64,000 nucleotides of DNA from Lonsdalea britannica (GCF_002111595.1 NZ_LUTN01000002.1:124001-188000), one strand, 5' to 3'; shown: positions 1 to 12,591, numbered from the stretch's first letter. The notes: a model not told the origin generated them from the sequence alone. Numbers and translations: made by a program.

Positions 1-1
1 C

Positions 2-625
2 CATTTGATGGACTGGGGACTAAGACTCTGTTTCCTGCTCGCGTTGCCAAGCGCGGTGGCGCTGGGGCTGTTGGCGAAACCGCTGACGGTGTCGTTGTTC
101 CAATACGGTAAATTCAGCGCGTTTGATGCGGAGATGACGCAGCGGGCCTTGGTGGCGTACTCCATCGGCCTCATGGGGCTGATCGTGGTGAAAGTGCTGG
201 TCCCGGGATTTTATGCACGACAGGACATCAAAACGCCGGTGAAGATCGCGTTGGTGACGTTGGCGCTGACGCAGCTGATGAACCTGGCGTTCATCGGCCC
301 GTTGCAGCATGCCGGACTGGCGTTGTCGATTGGTCTGGCCTCGTGCATCAACGCCGCGCTGCTTTTTTGGCAGTTGCGCAAGCAGCAGATCTTTCAACCG
401 TCACCGGGCTGGACCGGTTTCCTCGTGCGGCTATTGCTGGCGGTGGTGGTGATGTCGGGGACATTGCTGGCGCTAAACCAGTTCATGCCGCCGTGGGATC
501 AGGGCGGTATGACGGTGCGTATCTTGCGGTTGATGGTGATGGTGATCGCTGGCGCCGGGGCTTATTTCGTTACGCTGGCGTTGATGGGATTTCGACCGAA
601 AGATTTCTCGCGCCGCAGCCTCTAA
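2..625 (+). CDS. murJ: Lipid II flippase MurJ, C-terminal part (5' end outside window)
   Basis: C-terminal about 207 residues of MurJ (MviN), the inner-membrane flippase that moves the peptidoglycan precursor lipid II to the periplasm. The frame is already open at the window start, and E. coli MurJ is about 511 residues, so roughly 60% of the gene is missing. Several hydrophobic transmembrane segments are visible, and the stretch [14 protein letters not shown] matches the enterobacterial protein very closely. The TAA stop is at 623-625. In E. coli, flgN and flgM lie near mviN, but here argS follows convergently, so this end of the window may sit at a rearrangement point relative to E. coli (inference). 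Confidence 0.95.
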   Translation, partial: HLMDWGLRLCFLLALPSAVALGLLAKPLTVSLFQYGKFSAFDAEMTQRALVAYSIGLMGLIVVKVLVPGFYARQDIKTPVKIALVTLALTQLMNLAFIGPLQHAGLALSIGLASCINAALLFWQLRKQQIFQPSPGWTGFLVRLLLAVVVMSGTLLALNQFMPPWDQGGMTVRILRLMVMVIAGAGAYFVTLALMGFRPKDFSRRSL

Positions 626-782
626 GCCTTAGCAGCATTCACACCCTCGGCGGGTTCGCTCGTCGCGGGTGTATCAACCCTTCATCAGACTGCCCCTGCT
701 TCTCTTCGCCACACCCATTCCTAATGAAATGACATATTGGTCTTAATACCACTCTCTGGCTAAACCCTGTCGGTAGGGATGG

Positions 783-941
783 GGCGATGGGTATCAACGT
801 CGCTTGGATTTGTTGGGGACAAGAGAAGGGTGCAACACGCCGCCACCACTCACCGGGTAAACGCGATGGGGGGATGGCGCTTTGGGTACCAAAGTCGCTT
901 GAATAAGGTCTGGGCAAAGGAAGGGGGATACACGCCGCCTT
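783..941. repeat. Two imperfect tandem copies of a ~62-nt intergenic repeat, period ~95 nt
   Basis: The murJ-argS intergenic region (626-967) has no credible gene. It contains two diverged copies of one sequence. GGGTATCAACGTCGCTTG at 789 recurs as GGGTACCAAAGTCGCTTG at 884, and each copy ends about 50 nt later in CACGCCGCC (near 835 and 932). Copy A is about 783-845 and copy B about 877-941. The origin is unknown; it may be a small dispersed intergenic element. Confidence 0.5.
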
Positions 942-967
942 TGGGGAAGACGGCGTGGAGGGAAGCG

Positions 968-2698
968 TTACATCTTCTCGACAGTCTGGATGCCCAGCGT
1001 GTCCAGACCCTGCTTCAGCGTCTTGGAAGTCAGCATCGCGAGTTTCAGACGGCTCTGGCGTTCAGCCTCGTTCTCGGCATTCAGGATCGGGCAGTGCTCG
1101 TAGAAACCGGAGAACTGACCGGCCAGATCGTACAGATAAGCGCACATCACATGCGGCGTACCGTCGCGTGCCACGGTCGTAATGACTTCTTCGAACTGCA
1201 ACAGACGCGTTGCCAGCGACTGTTCGCGCTCGTTGGTCAGTACGATTGGCTGGGTCAGGCTGGCTTCATCGACACCGGCGCGCTTGAAGATAGACGCGAC
1301 GCGGGTGTAGGCATACTGCATGTAAGGCGCGGTATTGCCTTCGAATGCCAGCATGTTGTCCCAGTCGAAGACGTAGTCGGTGGTGCGGCTCTTGGAGAGG
1401 TCCGCATATTTCACTGCGCCGATAGACACGACATTCGCCAGCTCGGCCACTTTGTCCTGCGGCATCTCCGGGTTTTTGTCGGCAATCAGCTTCACCGCGC
1501 GTTCGTAGGCTTCATCCAGCAGATCCGCCAGCTTGATGGTGCCGCCAGAGCGGGTTTTGAATGGCTTGCCGTCTTTGCCCAGCATCATCCCGAACATGTG
1601 ATGTTCCAGGCTCACGCTTTCGGGGATGTAGCCTGCTTTGCGGACGATGGTCCAAGCCTGCGTCAGATGCTGATGCTGGCGGGAGTCGATGTAGTAAAGA
1701 ACGCGATCGGCACCCAGCGTTTCGTAGCGATATTTAGCGCAGGCGATGTCCGTTGTCGTGTACAGGTAGCCGCCGTCCTTCTTCTGGACGATCACGCCCA
1801 TTGGATCGCCTTCCTTGTTTTTGAATTCATCAAGGAATACGACCGTGGCGCCTTCGCTTTCGACTGCCAGACCTTTGGCCTTCAGATCGGCGACAATACC
1901 CGGCAGCATGTCGTTGTACAGGCTTTCGCCCATGACGTCGTCTTTGGTCAGCGTGACGTTGAGGCGGTCATAGTTGCGCTGGTTCTGGCTCATGGTGATA
2001 TCCACCAGCTTGCGCCACATGGTACGGCAATACTCGTCGCCGCCCTGCAGTTTCACCACATAGCCGCGAGCGCGTTCGGCAAACTCTGCATCAGCGTCGT
2101 AATGCTGTTTTGCTTCACGATAGAACGCTTCGAGGTCGGACAGCTCCAGCTCGCCGGCGTTTTCGTTCTGCACTTTCTCCAGAAACGCGATCAGCATGCC
2201 GAACTGCGTGCCCCAGTCGCCGACGTGGTTAGCGCGGATGACGTTATGGCCGAGGAATTTGAGCGTTCTTACCGCCGCGTCGCCGATAATGGTGGAACGC
2301 AGGTGGCCGACATGCATCTCTTTGGCCACGTTCGGCGCGGAGTAATCGATGACGATGGTTTGCGGTTCTACCGGAGATACGCCCAGTTTCGGACTGGTTA
2401 GCACTTGCTCTAACTGTGCGGCCAGCCACTGAGGATCGAGGAAGATATTGATGAAGCCGGGACCGGCGATTTCAGTTTTGGCGGCGATTCCTTCCAACTG
2501 CAGCAGCTGAACCACTTTTTCCGCCAATTGACGGGGAGGCATGCCTAATTTTTTAGCCACGGCCATCACGCCGTTAGCCTGATAATCACCAAATTGCGCT
2601 TTTGCCGATTGGCGAACCTGCGCTTCGCTGTCAGCGGGCGCGCCCGCCGCAACCAATGCCTGACGGACTTTTTCGGAAAGAAGAGCCTGAATATTCAC
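968..2698 (-). CDS. argS: Arginyl-tRNA synthetase
   Basis: Class I aminoacyl-tRNA synthetase that charges tRNA-Arg with arginine in the cytosol. It is 576 residues, against 577 in E. coli. The N-terminal tRNA-recognition domain is followed by the HIGH-type ATP motif HVGH at residues 129-132. The C-terminal helical anticodon-binding domain contains the run [19 protein letters not shown]. The start is GTG, as in E. coli, preceded by AAGGT about 7 nt upstream. The gene is convergent with murJ. A 540-residue open frame on the other strand over the same bases is an antisense artefact. Confidence 0.98.
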   Translation of the reverse strand: MNIQALLSEKVRQALVAAGAPADSEAQVRQSAKAQFGDYQANGVMAVAKKLGMPPRQLAEKVVQLLQLEGIAAKTEIAGPGFINIFLDPQWLAAQLEQVLTSPKLGVSPVEPQTIVIDYSAPNVAKEMHVGHLRSTIIGDAAVRTLKFLGHNVIRANHVGDWGTQFGMLIAFLEKVQNENAGELELSDLEAFYREAKQHYDADAEFAERARGYVVKLQGGDEYCRTMWRKLVDITMSQNQRNYDRLNVTLTKDDVMGESLYNDMLPGIVADLKAKGLAVESEGATVVFLDEFKNKEGDPMGVIVQKKDGGYLYTTTDIACAKYRYETLGADRVLYYIDSRQHQHLTQAWTIVRKAGYIPESVSLEHHMFGMMLGKDGKPFKTRSGGTIKLADLLDEAYERAVKLIADKNPEMPQDKVAELANVVSIGAVKYADLSKSRTTDYVFDWDNMLAFEGNTAPYMQYAYTRVASIFKRAGVDEASLTQPIVLTNEREQSLATRLLQFEEVITTVARDGTPHVMCAYLYDLAGQFSGFYEHCPILNAENEAERQSRLKLAMLTSKTLKQGLDTLGIQTVEKM

Positions 2699-2888
2699 CG
2701 GGTTACCTTACATTACAAATTAAGCCCCTGCTTATACCATATTTGGTCGATTGAGTCAGCAGAGCTGCGGTGTCACAGGCTCATCGGGGAGCGCATGATG
2801 ATGGTGCATCATGGTAAAAAAAACGTAGAGGAAATAAAAAGAAAACGGCCATACAGATAAATCTAAAAAAGAGAAAACCAGAGGGGCA

Positions 2889-3008
2889 TTAACGCTTTTT
2901 ATTTCGTCTGTCGGTAACCAAACGTGCGCTTTTCATGTTTTTAAGATGACGAAAGATAGCATAACCGGCTAATGCAATTAATAAAACCGATACAATAAGT
3001 AGCGACAT
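2889..3008 (-). CDS. Predicted 39-residue single-span membrane protein
   Basis: A short frame: ATG at 3008, TAA at 2889-2891, with AAGGT 9 nt before the start. The product opens MSLLIVSVLLIALAGYAIF, one hydrophobic helix of about 18 residues, followed by a very basic tail (RHLKNMKSARLV, then TDRRNKKR). This N-in or N-out single-span layout with a positive cytoplasmic tail is common among enterobacterial small membrane proteins. I do not recognise a named family. It lies alone between argS and yecM, facing left like argS but about 190 nt upstream of the argS start. Real translation is plausible, not proven. Confidence 0.5.
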   Translation of the reverse strand: MSLLIVSVLLIALAGYAIFRHLKNMKSARLVTDRRNKKR

Positions 3009-3359
3009 GATGAACGACCTTTTTATATCTTTTGGAATAACGAAATTATCCCTTTTATTGTTTATTCACAATGGGCGAAAGTGTATTTAAGATTACTCCC
3101 ATGAAATATAGGAATATGCGTAAAAACAGCCAATTAAGAAGGTTATTTACGTCAGGGTTATTGTTGGCGATAAGCAAAAAAACATCATGGATATGACGAG
3201 GTTTCGTTAATTAATTAATCAGACTGATGATCTTAAACGATAAAAAAACAAACAAAAAACTGACAATCGACTGACAATTCCGTTTAACACTGGATGCTGA
3301 TGCTATCTCTCTGTAAATTAAAAAAGCACTTAACGTTAATGGAGGCATTTGAAAAGAAA
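3009..3359. other. Intergenic region upstream of yecM
   Basis: AT-rich intergenic stretch with poly-A tracts near 3240-3260. It probably carries the promoters for yecM (right) and for the 39-residue protein (left). No further gene or clear operator is visible. Confidence 0.5.
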
Positions 3360-3932
3360 ATGGCGGCTAATACATCGCAACCGCTCCCGGCGTCATTAAT
3401 GGCCGATCTGTCTCGTTTCGAGTCCGAGATGAACAAACTCGCCGAACAGCTTTCATTGGATATCGCGCAATTCGAGGCCGACCACATCTCCCTGCGTTGC
3501 CACCAAAACGCGACGGCGGAGCACTGGCGTGAGGCGCTCCTGGCGCATGGGGCGACGCTGCTGTCAGAAAACATGATTAATGGCCGGCCCATTTGTCTGT
3601 TTACCTTGTCTCAGCCCGTGGTGGTCGGCCCTTGGCAAATCGCATGCATTGAGTTGCCGTGGCCGGGGAACAAACGTTATCCCCATGAAGGCTGGGAGCA
3701 TGTTGAAGTCGTTTTACCCGGCGATCCGGCCACGCTGCATCAGCGCGCACTGGCCTGTCTCCCGGACGAGGCGCTGCTGACTCAGGGGATCCGTCTTAAA
3801 TTCAGTCAGCCGCAAGGAGAACAGGAACGCTTGCCTAACCCTACGCTGGCGGTCACCAACGGCACCGTCACCCTCAAGTTTCATCCTTTCAGCTTGCAGG
3901 ATATCGTCGAGAGCGAGCGTGACGGACGCTGA
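3360..3932 (+). CDS. yecM: YecM, VOC-fold metalloprotein family
   Basis: 190 residues, against 188 in E. coli YecM. The family has the vicinal-oxygen-chelate fold, and E. coli YecM is a putative metal-binding protein of unknown substrate. Diagnostic stretches are ADHISLRCHQNATAEHWR, ENMINGRPICLF, ELPWPGNKRYPHEGWEHVE and ERLPNPTLAVT. The frame opens upstream at 3294, but alignment to E. coli places the start at the ATG at 3360 (MAANTS), about 39 residues before ADHIS in both proteins; a GGAG lies further upstream. It sits between argS and cutC as in E. coli. Confidence 0.9.
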   Translation: MAANTSQPLPASLMADLSRFESEMNKLAEQLSLDIAQFEADHISLRCHQNATAEHWREALLAHGATLLSENMINGRPICLFTLSQPVVVGPWQIACIELPWPGNKRYPHEGWEHVEVVLPGDPATLHQRALACLPDEALLTQGIRLKFSQPQGEQERLPNPTLAVTNGTVTLKFHPFSLQDIVESERDGR

Positions 3933-4065
3933 ACGCCATACTGTGCGCGACTTCATATCCTTTGATGTTGGTCTCCTCAAGAACGGTAACGTGGTGCCAT
4001 AGTATAGTGACTCATTTATTCAGGGGCGCCATTGCTCCTGACCGTGATTTTAGGGAGAGGTACGT

Positions 4066-4824
4066 ATGCCTAAGCTGGAAGTATGCTGTTACAGCATCGA
4101 TTGCGCGTTGACGGCCGAACGCGCGGGGGCCGACCGTGTGGAACTGTGCGCGGGCCTGCGCGAGGGCGGACTGACGCCGGGTTACGGTATGCTCCGTCAG
4201 GCGCGCGATCATCTGACGATCCCGGTGCATCCGATGGTGCGGCCTCGCGGCGGCGATTTTTGCTATAGCGAGACGGAATTCTCAGCGATTTTGTATGATA
4301 TCGACCAGATCCGCGACCTGGGCTTTCCGGGACTGGTTGTCGGGATCCTGGATGCGGAAGGGCATATCGATTTAGCGCGCATGAAGCAGGTAATGGCGCA
4401 TTGCGATGGACTGGCCGTCACGTTTCATCGGGCGTTCGATATGTGCTTCAACCCCCGACAGGCGCTGATGCAGCTGGCCGATTTGGGCGTCTCTCGCGTA
4501 TTAACTTCCGGCCAGCAGCAGAGTGCCGAAAGTGGTTTGCCATTATTGCGGGAACTTAATGCACTAGAGCGCGGTCCAATCATTATGGCGGGATCCGGCG
4601 TGCGTTTGACTAACCTGCATAAATTTCGCTCCAGCGGGATTAAAGAATTGCATAGCTCTGCGGGACAGTGGTTGCCGTCCCCCATGCGATATCGCAAAGC
4701 CGGCGTCACTATGAGCGCCGATGTCGATGGCGATGAATTCCAACACTACTGCGTCGATGGCGACGTGGTGGCGGCGATGAAGATCGCACTGACCTCCGAT
4801 CAGCACACGGCGCCCGTCGTATGA
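4066..4824 (+). CDS. cutC: CutC family protein
   Basis: TIM-barrel protein of the CutC family, 252 residues against 248 in E. coli. It was first linked to copper tolerance. In E. coli much of that phenotype is now attributed to the sRNA MicL, made from within this gene, so a direct copper role is uncertain. Conserved blocks are [46 protein letters not shown] and RVLTSG. The ribosome site GGGAGAGG precedes the ATG. A strong terminator follows; if MicL is conserved it would end there (inference, not tested). Confidence 0.95.
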   Translation: MPKLEVCCYSIDCALTAERAGADRVELCAGLREGGLTPGYGMLRQARDHLTIPVHPMVRPRGGDFCYSETEFSAILYDIDQIRDLGFPGLVVGILDAEGHIDLARMKQVMAHCDGLAVTFHRAFDMCFNPRQALMQLADLGVSRVLTSGQQQSAESGLPLLRELNALERGPIIMAGSGVRLTNLHKFRSSGIKELHSSAGQWLPSPMRYRKAGVTMSADVDGDEFQHYCVDGDVVAAMKIALTSDQHTAPVV

Positions 4825-4887
4825 TGTGACGCGATGTGCCTACCTTTGCCGCGCAGCATACTTCAGCAGGTTTGCTTGCGAGTACCA

Positions 4888-4917
4888 AGCCCCGGTGTGT
4901 TACCGGGGCTTTTTTTC
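4888..4917 (+). terminator. Rho-independent terminator of cutC
   Basis: AAGCCCCGGT / ACCGGGGCTT stem with a five-base loop, followed by a run of seven T. It lies about 65 nt after the cutC stop. Confidence 0.88.
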
Positions 4918-5436
4918 GGATATCGAAACGACTCATTCGGGTCACGCTGTCCGGTTTGTGAACATCCTCGCGCAGCGAATGGGTACGCCAGATAATGTAT
5001 ATCTCAGACTGACGACCCCCGTCTGAATTTAACGAAGGTATTTGTTGGTAAACGCGGGATTATCACCTTACGTCGCACTCCCTAAAAAAGCACAGATGAT
5101 TAATATTGGTAGCGGTTTTAAGAGATTGATCAATGAAATCGGGGGTGGCTTATTTTTCGTGTTGTCAGTGAAATTATCTCTCATTAATCATTCAATTGTT
5201 TAAACACAAAAAAACAATAATTTAACCCATTGATAATAATTGGTTTGTGTTAAATATTCATTTGAACTTTCGAATGATATATTTGCTGTTTATTGATGCT
5301 GTTACGTCGTTGATGAAATCGAGGAATTAAATAACTCAGGCATTGTTACGTGCGTTGATAATATCAGTGTGAGAATGAATAGAGATATTTATGGGTTAGC
5401 CCCGACGTATAACCGGGACTATTCTTCTCTGAAGAC
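4918..5436. other. AT-rich intergenic region, no gene seen
   Basis: About 520 bases between convergent cutC and cmoB. No frame with a ribosome site is seen on either strand. An imperfect hairpin near 5396-5420 (AGTCCCG / CGGGGCT read leftward) could help end cmoB transcripts, but it lacks a clear T run. Confidence 0.5.
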
Positions 5437-7187
<1,751 letters not shown>

Positions 7188-7269
7188 CTATCAGAAACGC
7201 GCAGCAAAAATAGAGCGTCAGGACAATACGGTAAGCGCGGGGTAGCCCGTCTTACCGTTTAGAGAAGGG

Positions 7270-7665
7270 TTATCGCAGCGTCAGGATCAGTTCCCAAGGC
7301 AGATAATACAGGTTCGCCAGCACCATCAGCGAGAGAGAAAGGTAGGTCGACATCATGCCATAGCGACGCCAGCGGAATTCGCGCTGCCGCAGGCCATAGT
7401 AATGAAACAGACGACCGAGGATCAGCAGAATACCGCAGAGATGGATCATGCCGATTAACGCGCCGTTCATTTCCATTAACACCAGCATGATGGCGCCGAT
7501 AGGAACATATTCGACGGCGTTGCCGTGAACCCGAATGGCGGTTTGCAGTTCATAAAATCCGCCGTCGCCGTAGGCGACACGGTACTGCATCCTGAGTTTT
7601 ACGACGTCAAAGGAAAGCTTGATTAACAACAATGCACCGAGCACCACGTATAGCGTGCTTACCAT
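7270..7665 (-). CDS. yecN: MAPEG-family inner membrane protein YecN
   Basis: 131 residues with about four transmembrane helices, the same length as E. coli YecN. It belongs to the MAPEG family (membrane-associated proteins in eicosanoid and glutathione metabolism), whose bacterial members have unknown substrates. Recognisable stretches are LRMQYRVAYGDGGFYELQ, RVHGNAVEYVPI and LGRLFHYYG. It faces left between cmoA and yecE, as in E. coli, with its own upstream gap of about 150 nt. Confidence 0.93.
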   Translation of the reverse strand: MVSTLYVVLGALLLIKLSFDVVKLRMQYRVAYGDGGFYELQTAIRVHGNAVEYVPIGAIMLVLMEMNGALIGMIHLCGILLILGRLFHYYGLRQREFRWRRYGMMSTYLSLSLMVLANLYYLPWELILTLR

Positions 7666-7820
7666 TTTCTACTCCATTGCCTGTCCAAAGCGGCTGGCAG
7701 AATAATAGCCTCTCTTTTGCCCAACTGTCGCCTGAAACGGCACGGTTTTTTATCTGAAATTTTCTACCAGTAAGGATTAAGTATAAGAAAAAGAACTAAC
7801 CAATGCCTTGTCTGAGCGGA

Positions 7821-8636
7821 TTAAAACAGCGTGGACTGCTCCGGCCAGTGCGGACGCGGCGGCATATCCGACACGACGGCGCTCAGTTTAGGCCAGAGGC
7901 AACGCGCCAGCTCCGGTGCAAAACCAATATCCGGCGTGTGAATAAATAAGTAGGGGGTGCTCTCGGTCTGCCAATGAGCCAGTTTGGCGATCCACGGTTC
8001 GAACCAGCGCTGGTTCTCTTCCTGGCTATCGTTGCCGATAAATCGTACGAATGGCTGAGCCGCGGTGACCACGGCATGCACGGGAACACGTGGTTTTTTG
8101 CGCTGGGCTTCTCGCATCGCCTCACTCTCGGCTATCGCGCTATGGACCGGCCTGCTGTCCATAATGACTCTGTTGACGCCGCGCTGATGAAGTCCTTGAT
8201 TGAGTCGACGCTCGTCTTCGCCTTTGGCGAAAAATTGGGGATGGCGAACTTCGACGGCATAGGTATAGCCTGACGGCAGCGTATCCAGAAACTGCCACAG
8301 GTCCGGCAGTTGTCCGGGCCCGAATGCGGCGGGGAGTTGCAGCCACAGCTGCCCCATTCGGGCCTCCAGCGGCGCCATACAGCGAAAGAACTGCGTCACT
8401 TCCGCCTGGCACTCCCGCAGCGCCGCCTGATGGCTGATGGTCGACGGAAATTTGAAGCAGAAACGAAAATCATCGTGCGTCATGTCCCGCCAGCGCAAGA
8501 CGACTTCCGCGGACGGCAGCGCATAAAACGTGGTATTGCCTTCCACGCAGTTAAAATGTCGGGCGTAGTCAGCCAGATCGCGTAATCCCAGTTTTCCCCA
8601 AGCCGCGTGCTGCCACTGCGGCAATCCAATGTACAT
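7821..8636 (-). CDS. yecE: DUF72 family protein YecE
   Basis: 271 residues, against 272 in E. coli YecE. DUF72 proteins have a TIM-barrel fold and no established function. Matching blocks are ARHFNCVEGNTTFYALP, DFRFCFKFPSTISHQAALR, YAVEVRHPQFFAKGE, GVNRVIMDSRPVHSA and YLFIHTPDIG. The stop codon of yecD lies only 18 nt upstream of the start, so yecD-yecE probably form one transcript. Confidence 0.93.
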   Translation of the reverse strand: MYIGLPQWQHAAWGKLGLRDLADYARHFNCVEGNTTFYALPSAEVVLRWRDMTHDDFRFCFKFPSTISHQAALRECQAEVTQFFRCMAPLEARMGQLWLQLPAAFGPGQLPDLWQFLDTLPSGYTYAVEVRHPQFFAKGEDERRLNQGLHQRGVNRVIMDSRPVHSAIAESEAMREAQRKKPRVPVHAVVTAAQPFVRFIGNDSQEENQRWFEPWIAKLAHWQTESTPYLFIHTPDIGFAPELARCLWPKLSAVVSDMPPRPHWPEQSTLF

Positions 8637-8654
8637 AGGTCTGCGTTCTGCCTT

Positions 8655-9236
8655 CTATTCCGTGTCCAAGGTTAACGCCTGTTTGATGTCGGCGCTGTTA
8701 CGAACCCGCGCGATACGCGGGAAAATATGCGTCATACTGCTCTGATGCTGTTCTGCGCTGCCGGCGCTGCACAGGTCTTCGGCTATCACGAGGTTATAGC
8801 CGTGCTCCCAGGCGCTGCGCGCGGTCGACTCCACGCCAATGTTGGTCGAAATACCGCCCAGAATCAGGGTGTCTATCCCCCGGCGGCGCAGTTGCAGGTC
8901 AAGATCCGTCCCGTAAAACGCGCCCCACTGGTGTTTGATGATGCGAATATCGCTGTCGATGACGTGGAGTCCTGACGCAAACGTCAGCCAATTGTCCGGC
9001 AGGGGGCCGCCTGTATTGGGATGATCGACCGTCTGTCGGGGCGCGTCGCCAAAATCAGCGGACCAGCCGACGCGCACCAGGATAACCGTCGCGCCGCGCT
9101 GCCGACAAAGGGTGGCTAGTTTATCCGCGCGATGAACCACGTCTTCGGCGGCATAAGGGCCACCGGCGAAAGGAAGAATGCCTTCCTGAAGATCGATCAG
9201 TACCAACGCGGTCGTGGAGGGGGTCAATATCAGCAT
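8655..9236 (-). CDS. yecD: Isochorismatase-family hydrolase YecD
   Basis: 193 residues of the cysteine-hydrolase (isochorismatase-like) superfamily. Catalytic-triad-type positions are visible: Asp in [14 protein letters not shown], Lys in [15 protein letters not shown], and the active-site region [14 protein letters not shown], where Thr/Asn stand where a Cys is usual. That reproduces the E. coli YecD sequence ([10 protein letters not shown]), so the family member may lack standard hydrolase activity. The start has no strong ribosome site. It is divergent from aspS and forms a likely operon with yecE. Confidence 0.92.
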   Translation of the reverse strand: MLILTPSTTALVLIDLQEGILPFAGGPYAAEDVVHRADKLATLCRQRGATVILVRVGWSADFGDAPRQTVDHPNTGGPLPDNWLTFASGLHVIDSDIRIIKHQWGAFYGTDLDLQLRRRGIDTLILGGISTNIGVESTARSAWEHGYNLVIAEDLCSAGSAEQHQSSMTHIFPRIARVRNSADIKQALTLDTE

Positions 9237-9545
9237 GGTGAGGGCCCTGTTATCTGGTGACTCGAGTCTTCAATTCTGGCTTCAGGCTAGGCGCAGGTCG
9301 GTCAACACACCAGCAAAAAACGTTTACCAGATGATAATAATGTTAACTTTTTTATCAAACAAAGGGCAGAGCGGTGAAGAAAGCCGCCACGGCCAGTCGG
9401 GACTCTTATCGAAAGGGGGAAATTCCTTTATAATGCCCCCCTTTTTTCATCGGACAGTATTCCCGCAAATCATGCCGTCGTTTTGTCAGCCGTCAAACGG
9501 GTTGGCTGGGCGCGGTAACGGCGGTTGAGTATAAAGGACATCGTG
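9237..9545. other. Divergent promoter region yecD / aspS
   Basis: About 310 bases between divergently oriented yecD and aspS, with AT-rich blocks near 9325-9360 and 9420-9450. It presumably carries the promoters of both. I see no operator I can name. Confidence 0.5.
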
Positions 9546-11342
9546 ATGCGTACTGAATATTGCGGACGGTTAAACTCGTCCCACGTGGGCCAGGAAGTGA
9601 CATTGTGCGGCTGGGTTAACCGTCGACGCGATCTGGGTGGCTTGATTTTTATTGATATGCGTGACCGCGAAGGTCTGGTTCAGGTCTTTTTCGATCCCGA
9701 TCGACAGGACGCATTTACCCTGGCTTCCGAACTGCGCAACGAATTTTGTATTCAGCTGACCGGTCAGGTGCGCGCACGCCCCGACAATCAGGTGAACAAA
9801 GACATGGCGACCGGTGAAGTTGAAGTGATCGCGACTTCTCTGACCATCATCAACCGCGCTGAGCCGCTGCCGCTGGACGGCAATCAGGTCAACAGCGAAG
9901 AAGCTCGCCTCAAGTACCGCTACCTCGACCTGCGCCGCCCTGAAATGGCGCAGCGTCTTAAAACCCGTGCGCGCATCACCAGCTTTGTGCGCCGTTACAT
10001 GGACAGCAACGGTTTTCTGGATATTGAAACGCCGATGCTGACCAAAGCCACGCCGGAAGGCGCGCGCGACTATCTGGTGCCGAGCCGCGTACACAAAGGC
10101 AAGTTTTACGCGCTGCCGCAGTCCCCTCAGCTGTTTAAACAGCTGCTGATGATGTCTGGTTTCGACCGTTACTATCAGATCGTGAAATGTTTCCGTGACG
10201 AAGACCTGCGCGCAGACCGCCAGCCGGAATTTACTCAGATCGATGTAGAAACGTCGTTCCTGACCGCTCCGCAGGTACGTGAGCTGATGGAAAGACTGGT
10301 GCGTGAACTGTGGACCGAGATTCTTGATGTCGATCTCGGTGAATTCCCGATCATGACTTTTGCGGAAGCGATGCGTCGCTACGGTTCCGATAAGCCCGAT
10401 CTGCGTAACCCGATGGAGCTGGTGGACGTTGCCGATCTGCTGAAAGACGTCGAGTTCAAAGTGTTCTCTGGCCCTGCTAACGATGCCGCTGGCCGCGTCG
10501 CCGCGCTGCGTGTACCGGGCGGTTCACAGCTGAGCCGTAAGCAGATTGATGAATACGCGAAGTTTGTTGAGATCTACGGCGCGAAAGGGCTGGCCTATAT
10601 CAAGGTCAACGAGCGTGCGAAAGGCATGGAAGGTATCCAGAGCCCGGTCGCGAAGTTCCTGAATGAAGCGATTATCACCACGTTGCTGGAACGCACCGGT
10701 GCGGCAGACGGCGACATCATTTTCTTCGGCGCAGACAAAGCTAACGTTGTCTCTGACGCGCTGGGCGCGCTGCGGCTTAAGCTGGGTCGCGACCTGAAGT
10801 TGACGGAAGAAGGCACCTGGCGTCCACTGTGGGTCATCGACTTCCCGATGTTTGAAGACGATGGCGAAGGTGGTTTGACGGCGATGCATCACCCGTTCAC
10901 TGCGCCAAGCAACATGACGCCAGAGCAGTTGGAAGCCGAACCGACTTCGGCCATCGCCAACGCTTACGATATGGTGCTGAATGGTTATGAAGTGGGCGGG
11001 GGTTCCGTGCGTATCCATAATGGCAATATGCAGCAGGCCGTCTTCCGCATTCTGGGCATCACCGAACACGAGCAACGCGAAAAATTCGGCTTCCTGCTGG
11101 ATGCCCTCAAGTTCGGCACGCCGCCGCATGCGGGTCTGGCGTTCGGTCTCGACCGTCTGGTTATGTTGTTGACCGGGACGGACAACATCCGTGACGTAAT
11201 CGCATTCCCGAAAACCACGGCGGCGGCCTGTCTGATGACTGAAGCACCGAACTTTGCCAATCCGGCGGCGTTGGATGAACTCTCCATTGCCGTGGTAGGC
11301 AAAGGTAAAGCGGCACAGGATCAACGGTCAGAGAATCCATGA
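9546..11342 (+). CDS. aspS: Aspartyl-tRNA synthetase
   Basis: Class II synthetase that charges tRNA-Asp; 598 residues, against 590 in E. coli. An N-terminal OB-fold anticodon-binding domain ([20 protein letters not shown]) precedes the catalytic domain with motif 2 ([20 protein letters not shown]) and motif 3 ([13 protein letters not shown]). The bacterial GAD insertion domain lies between them. The frame opens at 9525, but homology and the AAGGA ribosome site put the start at the ATG at 9546. The extreme C-terminus is somewhat longer than in E. coli. nudB follows after one base. Confidence 0.98.
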   Translation: MRTEYCGRLNSSHVGQEVTLCGWVNRRRDLGGLIFIDMRDREGLVQVFFDPDRQDAFTLASELRNEFCIQLTGQVRARPDNQVNKDMATGEVEVIATSLTIINRAEPLPLDGNQVNSEEARLKYRYLDLRRPEMAQRLKTRARITSFVRRYMDSNGFLDIETPMLTKATPEGARDYLVPSRVHKGKFYALPQSPQLFKQLLMMSGFDRYYQIVKCFRDEDLRADRQPEFTQIDVETSFLTAPQVRELMERLVRELWTEILDVDLGEFPIMTFAEAMRRYGSDKPDLRNPMELVDVADLLKDVEFKVFSGPANDAAGRVAALRVPGGSQLSRKQIDEYAKFVEIYGAKGLAYIKVNERAKGMEGIQSPVAKFLNEAIITTLLERTGAADGDIIFFGADKANVVSDALGALRLKLGRDLKLTEEGTWRPLWVIDFPMFEDDGEGGLTAMHHPFTAPSNMTPEQLEAEPTSAIANAYDMVLNGYEVGGGSVRIHNGNMQQAVFRILGITEHEQREKFGFLLDALKFGTPPHAGLAFGLDRLVMLLTGTDNIRDVIAFPKTTAAACLMTEAPNFANPAALDELSIAVVGKGKAAQDQRSENP

Positions 11343-11343
11343 T

Positions 11344-11787
11344 ATGACCTATAAGCGACCCGTTTCGGTTCTGGTGGTTATCTATGCCCGTGACACCGGG
11401 CGGGTGCTCATGTTGCAACGGCGCGACGATCCTGATTTTTGGCAGTCGGTCACCGGCAGTCTGGAAGACGGTGAAACCGCGCGGTATGCCGCACAGCGTG
11501 AAGTAAAGGAAGAGGTGGATATCGATATCGCGGCGGAAGCGCTATCGCTTGTCGACTGTCACCGCTGTGTTGAGTTTGAGCTTTTTGCTCATTTAAGACA
11601 TCGCTATGCCCCGGGGGTCACGCACAATAAGGAATCGTGGTTCTGTCTGGCGTTACCTACGGAACGTGAGGTGCAGATAAGTGAACACCTTGCGTATCAA
11701 TGGCTGGACGCGCCCAGCGCGGCGCGCCTGACAAAGTCATGGAGTAACCGGCAGGCGATTGAAGAATTTGTTATTTATCCGGCCTGA
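11344..11787 (+). CDS. nudB: Dihydroneopterin triphosphate diphosphatase NudB
   Basis: Nudix hydrolase that removes pyrophosphate from dihydroneopterin triphosphate, the committed step into folate biosynthesis; it also acts on dATP. 147 residues, against about 150 in E. coli. The Nudix box GSLEDGE...[10 protein letters not shown] is complete (residues about 39-63). It starts one base after the aspS stop, so it is translated from the same message, and yebC follows 23 nt later. The aspS-nudB-yebC-ruvC order matches E. coli. Confidence 0.95.
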   Translation: MTYKRPVSVLVVIYARDTGRVLMLQRRDDPDFWQSVTGSLEDGETARYAAQREVKEEVDIDIAAEALSLVDCHRCVEFELFAHLRHRYAPGVTHNKESWFCLALPTEREVQISEHLAYQWLDAPSAARLTKSWSNRQAIEEFVIYPA

Positions 11788-11810
11788 ACAGGCTTTTTTC
11801 GGAGATTTTT

Positions 11811-12554
11811 ATGGCAGGTCATAGTAAGTGGGCCAACACGAAACATCGTAAAGCGGCGCAGGATTCCAAACGCGGCAAAATTTTCACCAAAATTATCCGT
11901 GAGCTGGTGACGGCTGCTCGTCTGGGCGGCGGTGAAGTCGCCTCCAACCCGCGTTTGCGTGCAGCGGTCGATAAAGCGCTGTCCAACAACATGACGCGCG
12001 ATACCCTGAACCGTGCGATTGCCCGCGGCGTGGGCGGCGATGATGCCGACAACATGGAAACCATCATTTATGAAGGTTACGGTCCCGGCGGCACCGCGGT
12101 GATGGTGGAATGCCTGAGCGACAACCGTAACCGTACGGTTTCTGAAGTGCGTCACGCCTTTACCAAAAGCGGCGGCAACCTGGGAACAGACGGCTCCGTC
12201 GCCTATCTGTTTACGAAAAAAGGCGTTATTTCTTATGCGCCGGGTCTGGATGAAGACACGGTCATGGATGCGGCGCTTGAAGCGGGTGCGGACGATGTCG
12301 TGACTTATGACGATGGCGCCATCGACGTTTACACGCCGTGGGAAACCTTCGGTGAAGTGAAAGATGCGCTGGATGCAGCCGGTCTGGTGGCCGAAGCGGC
12401 CGAAGTGTCCATGATCCCGTCGACCAAGGCTGACATGGATGCAGAAACCGCACCGAAACTGATGCGTTTGATCGACATGCTGGAAGACTGTGACGACGTG
12501 CAGGAGGTTTACCACAATGGTGATATCTCCGACGAGGTGGCGGCGCTGCTGTAA
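11811..12554 (+). CDS. yebC: YebC/PmpR family regulatory protein
   Basis: 247 residues of the YebC/TACO1 family. Members have been described as DNA-binding transcription regulators and, more recently, as ribosome-associated factors that relieve stalling, so the exact role is unsettled. The family signature [18 protein letters not shown] opens the protein, and later blocks include [20 protein letters not shown] and [19 protein letters not shown] ribosome site precedes the ATG. It lies directly upstream of ruvC in the aspS-ruvC run. Confidence 0.96.
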   Translation: MAGHSKWANTKHRKAAQDSKRGKIFTKIIRELVTAARLGGGEVASNPRLRAAVDKALSNNMTRDTLNRAIARGVGGDDADNMETIIYEGYGPGGTAVMVECLSDNRNRTVSEVRHAFTKSGGNLGTDGSVAYLFTKKGVISYAPGLDEDTVMDAALEAGADDVVTYDDGAIDVYTPWETFGEVKDALDAAGLVAEAAEVSMIPSTKADMDAETAPKLMRLIDMLEDCDDVQEVYHNGDISDEVAALL

Positions 12555-12591
12555 TGGCGTTGCCGGCGATAAACCGGTGGGGAGACAGGCG

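Noticed and set aside
779-2401. 540-codon open frame on the plus strand
   Set aside because: It is fully antisense to argS, whose product is conserved throughout. Composition follows the complementary codons; no ribosome site or family match.
4826-5026. 66-codon frame after cutC
   Set aside because: It runs through the cutC terminator hairpin and has no ribosome site.
10524-11324. 266-codon frame antisense to aspS
   Set aside because: Mirror image of the aspS coding pattern; no recognisable protein.
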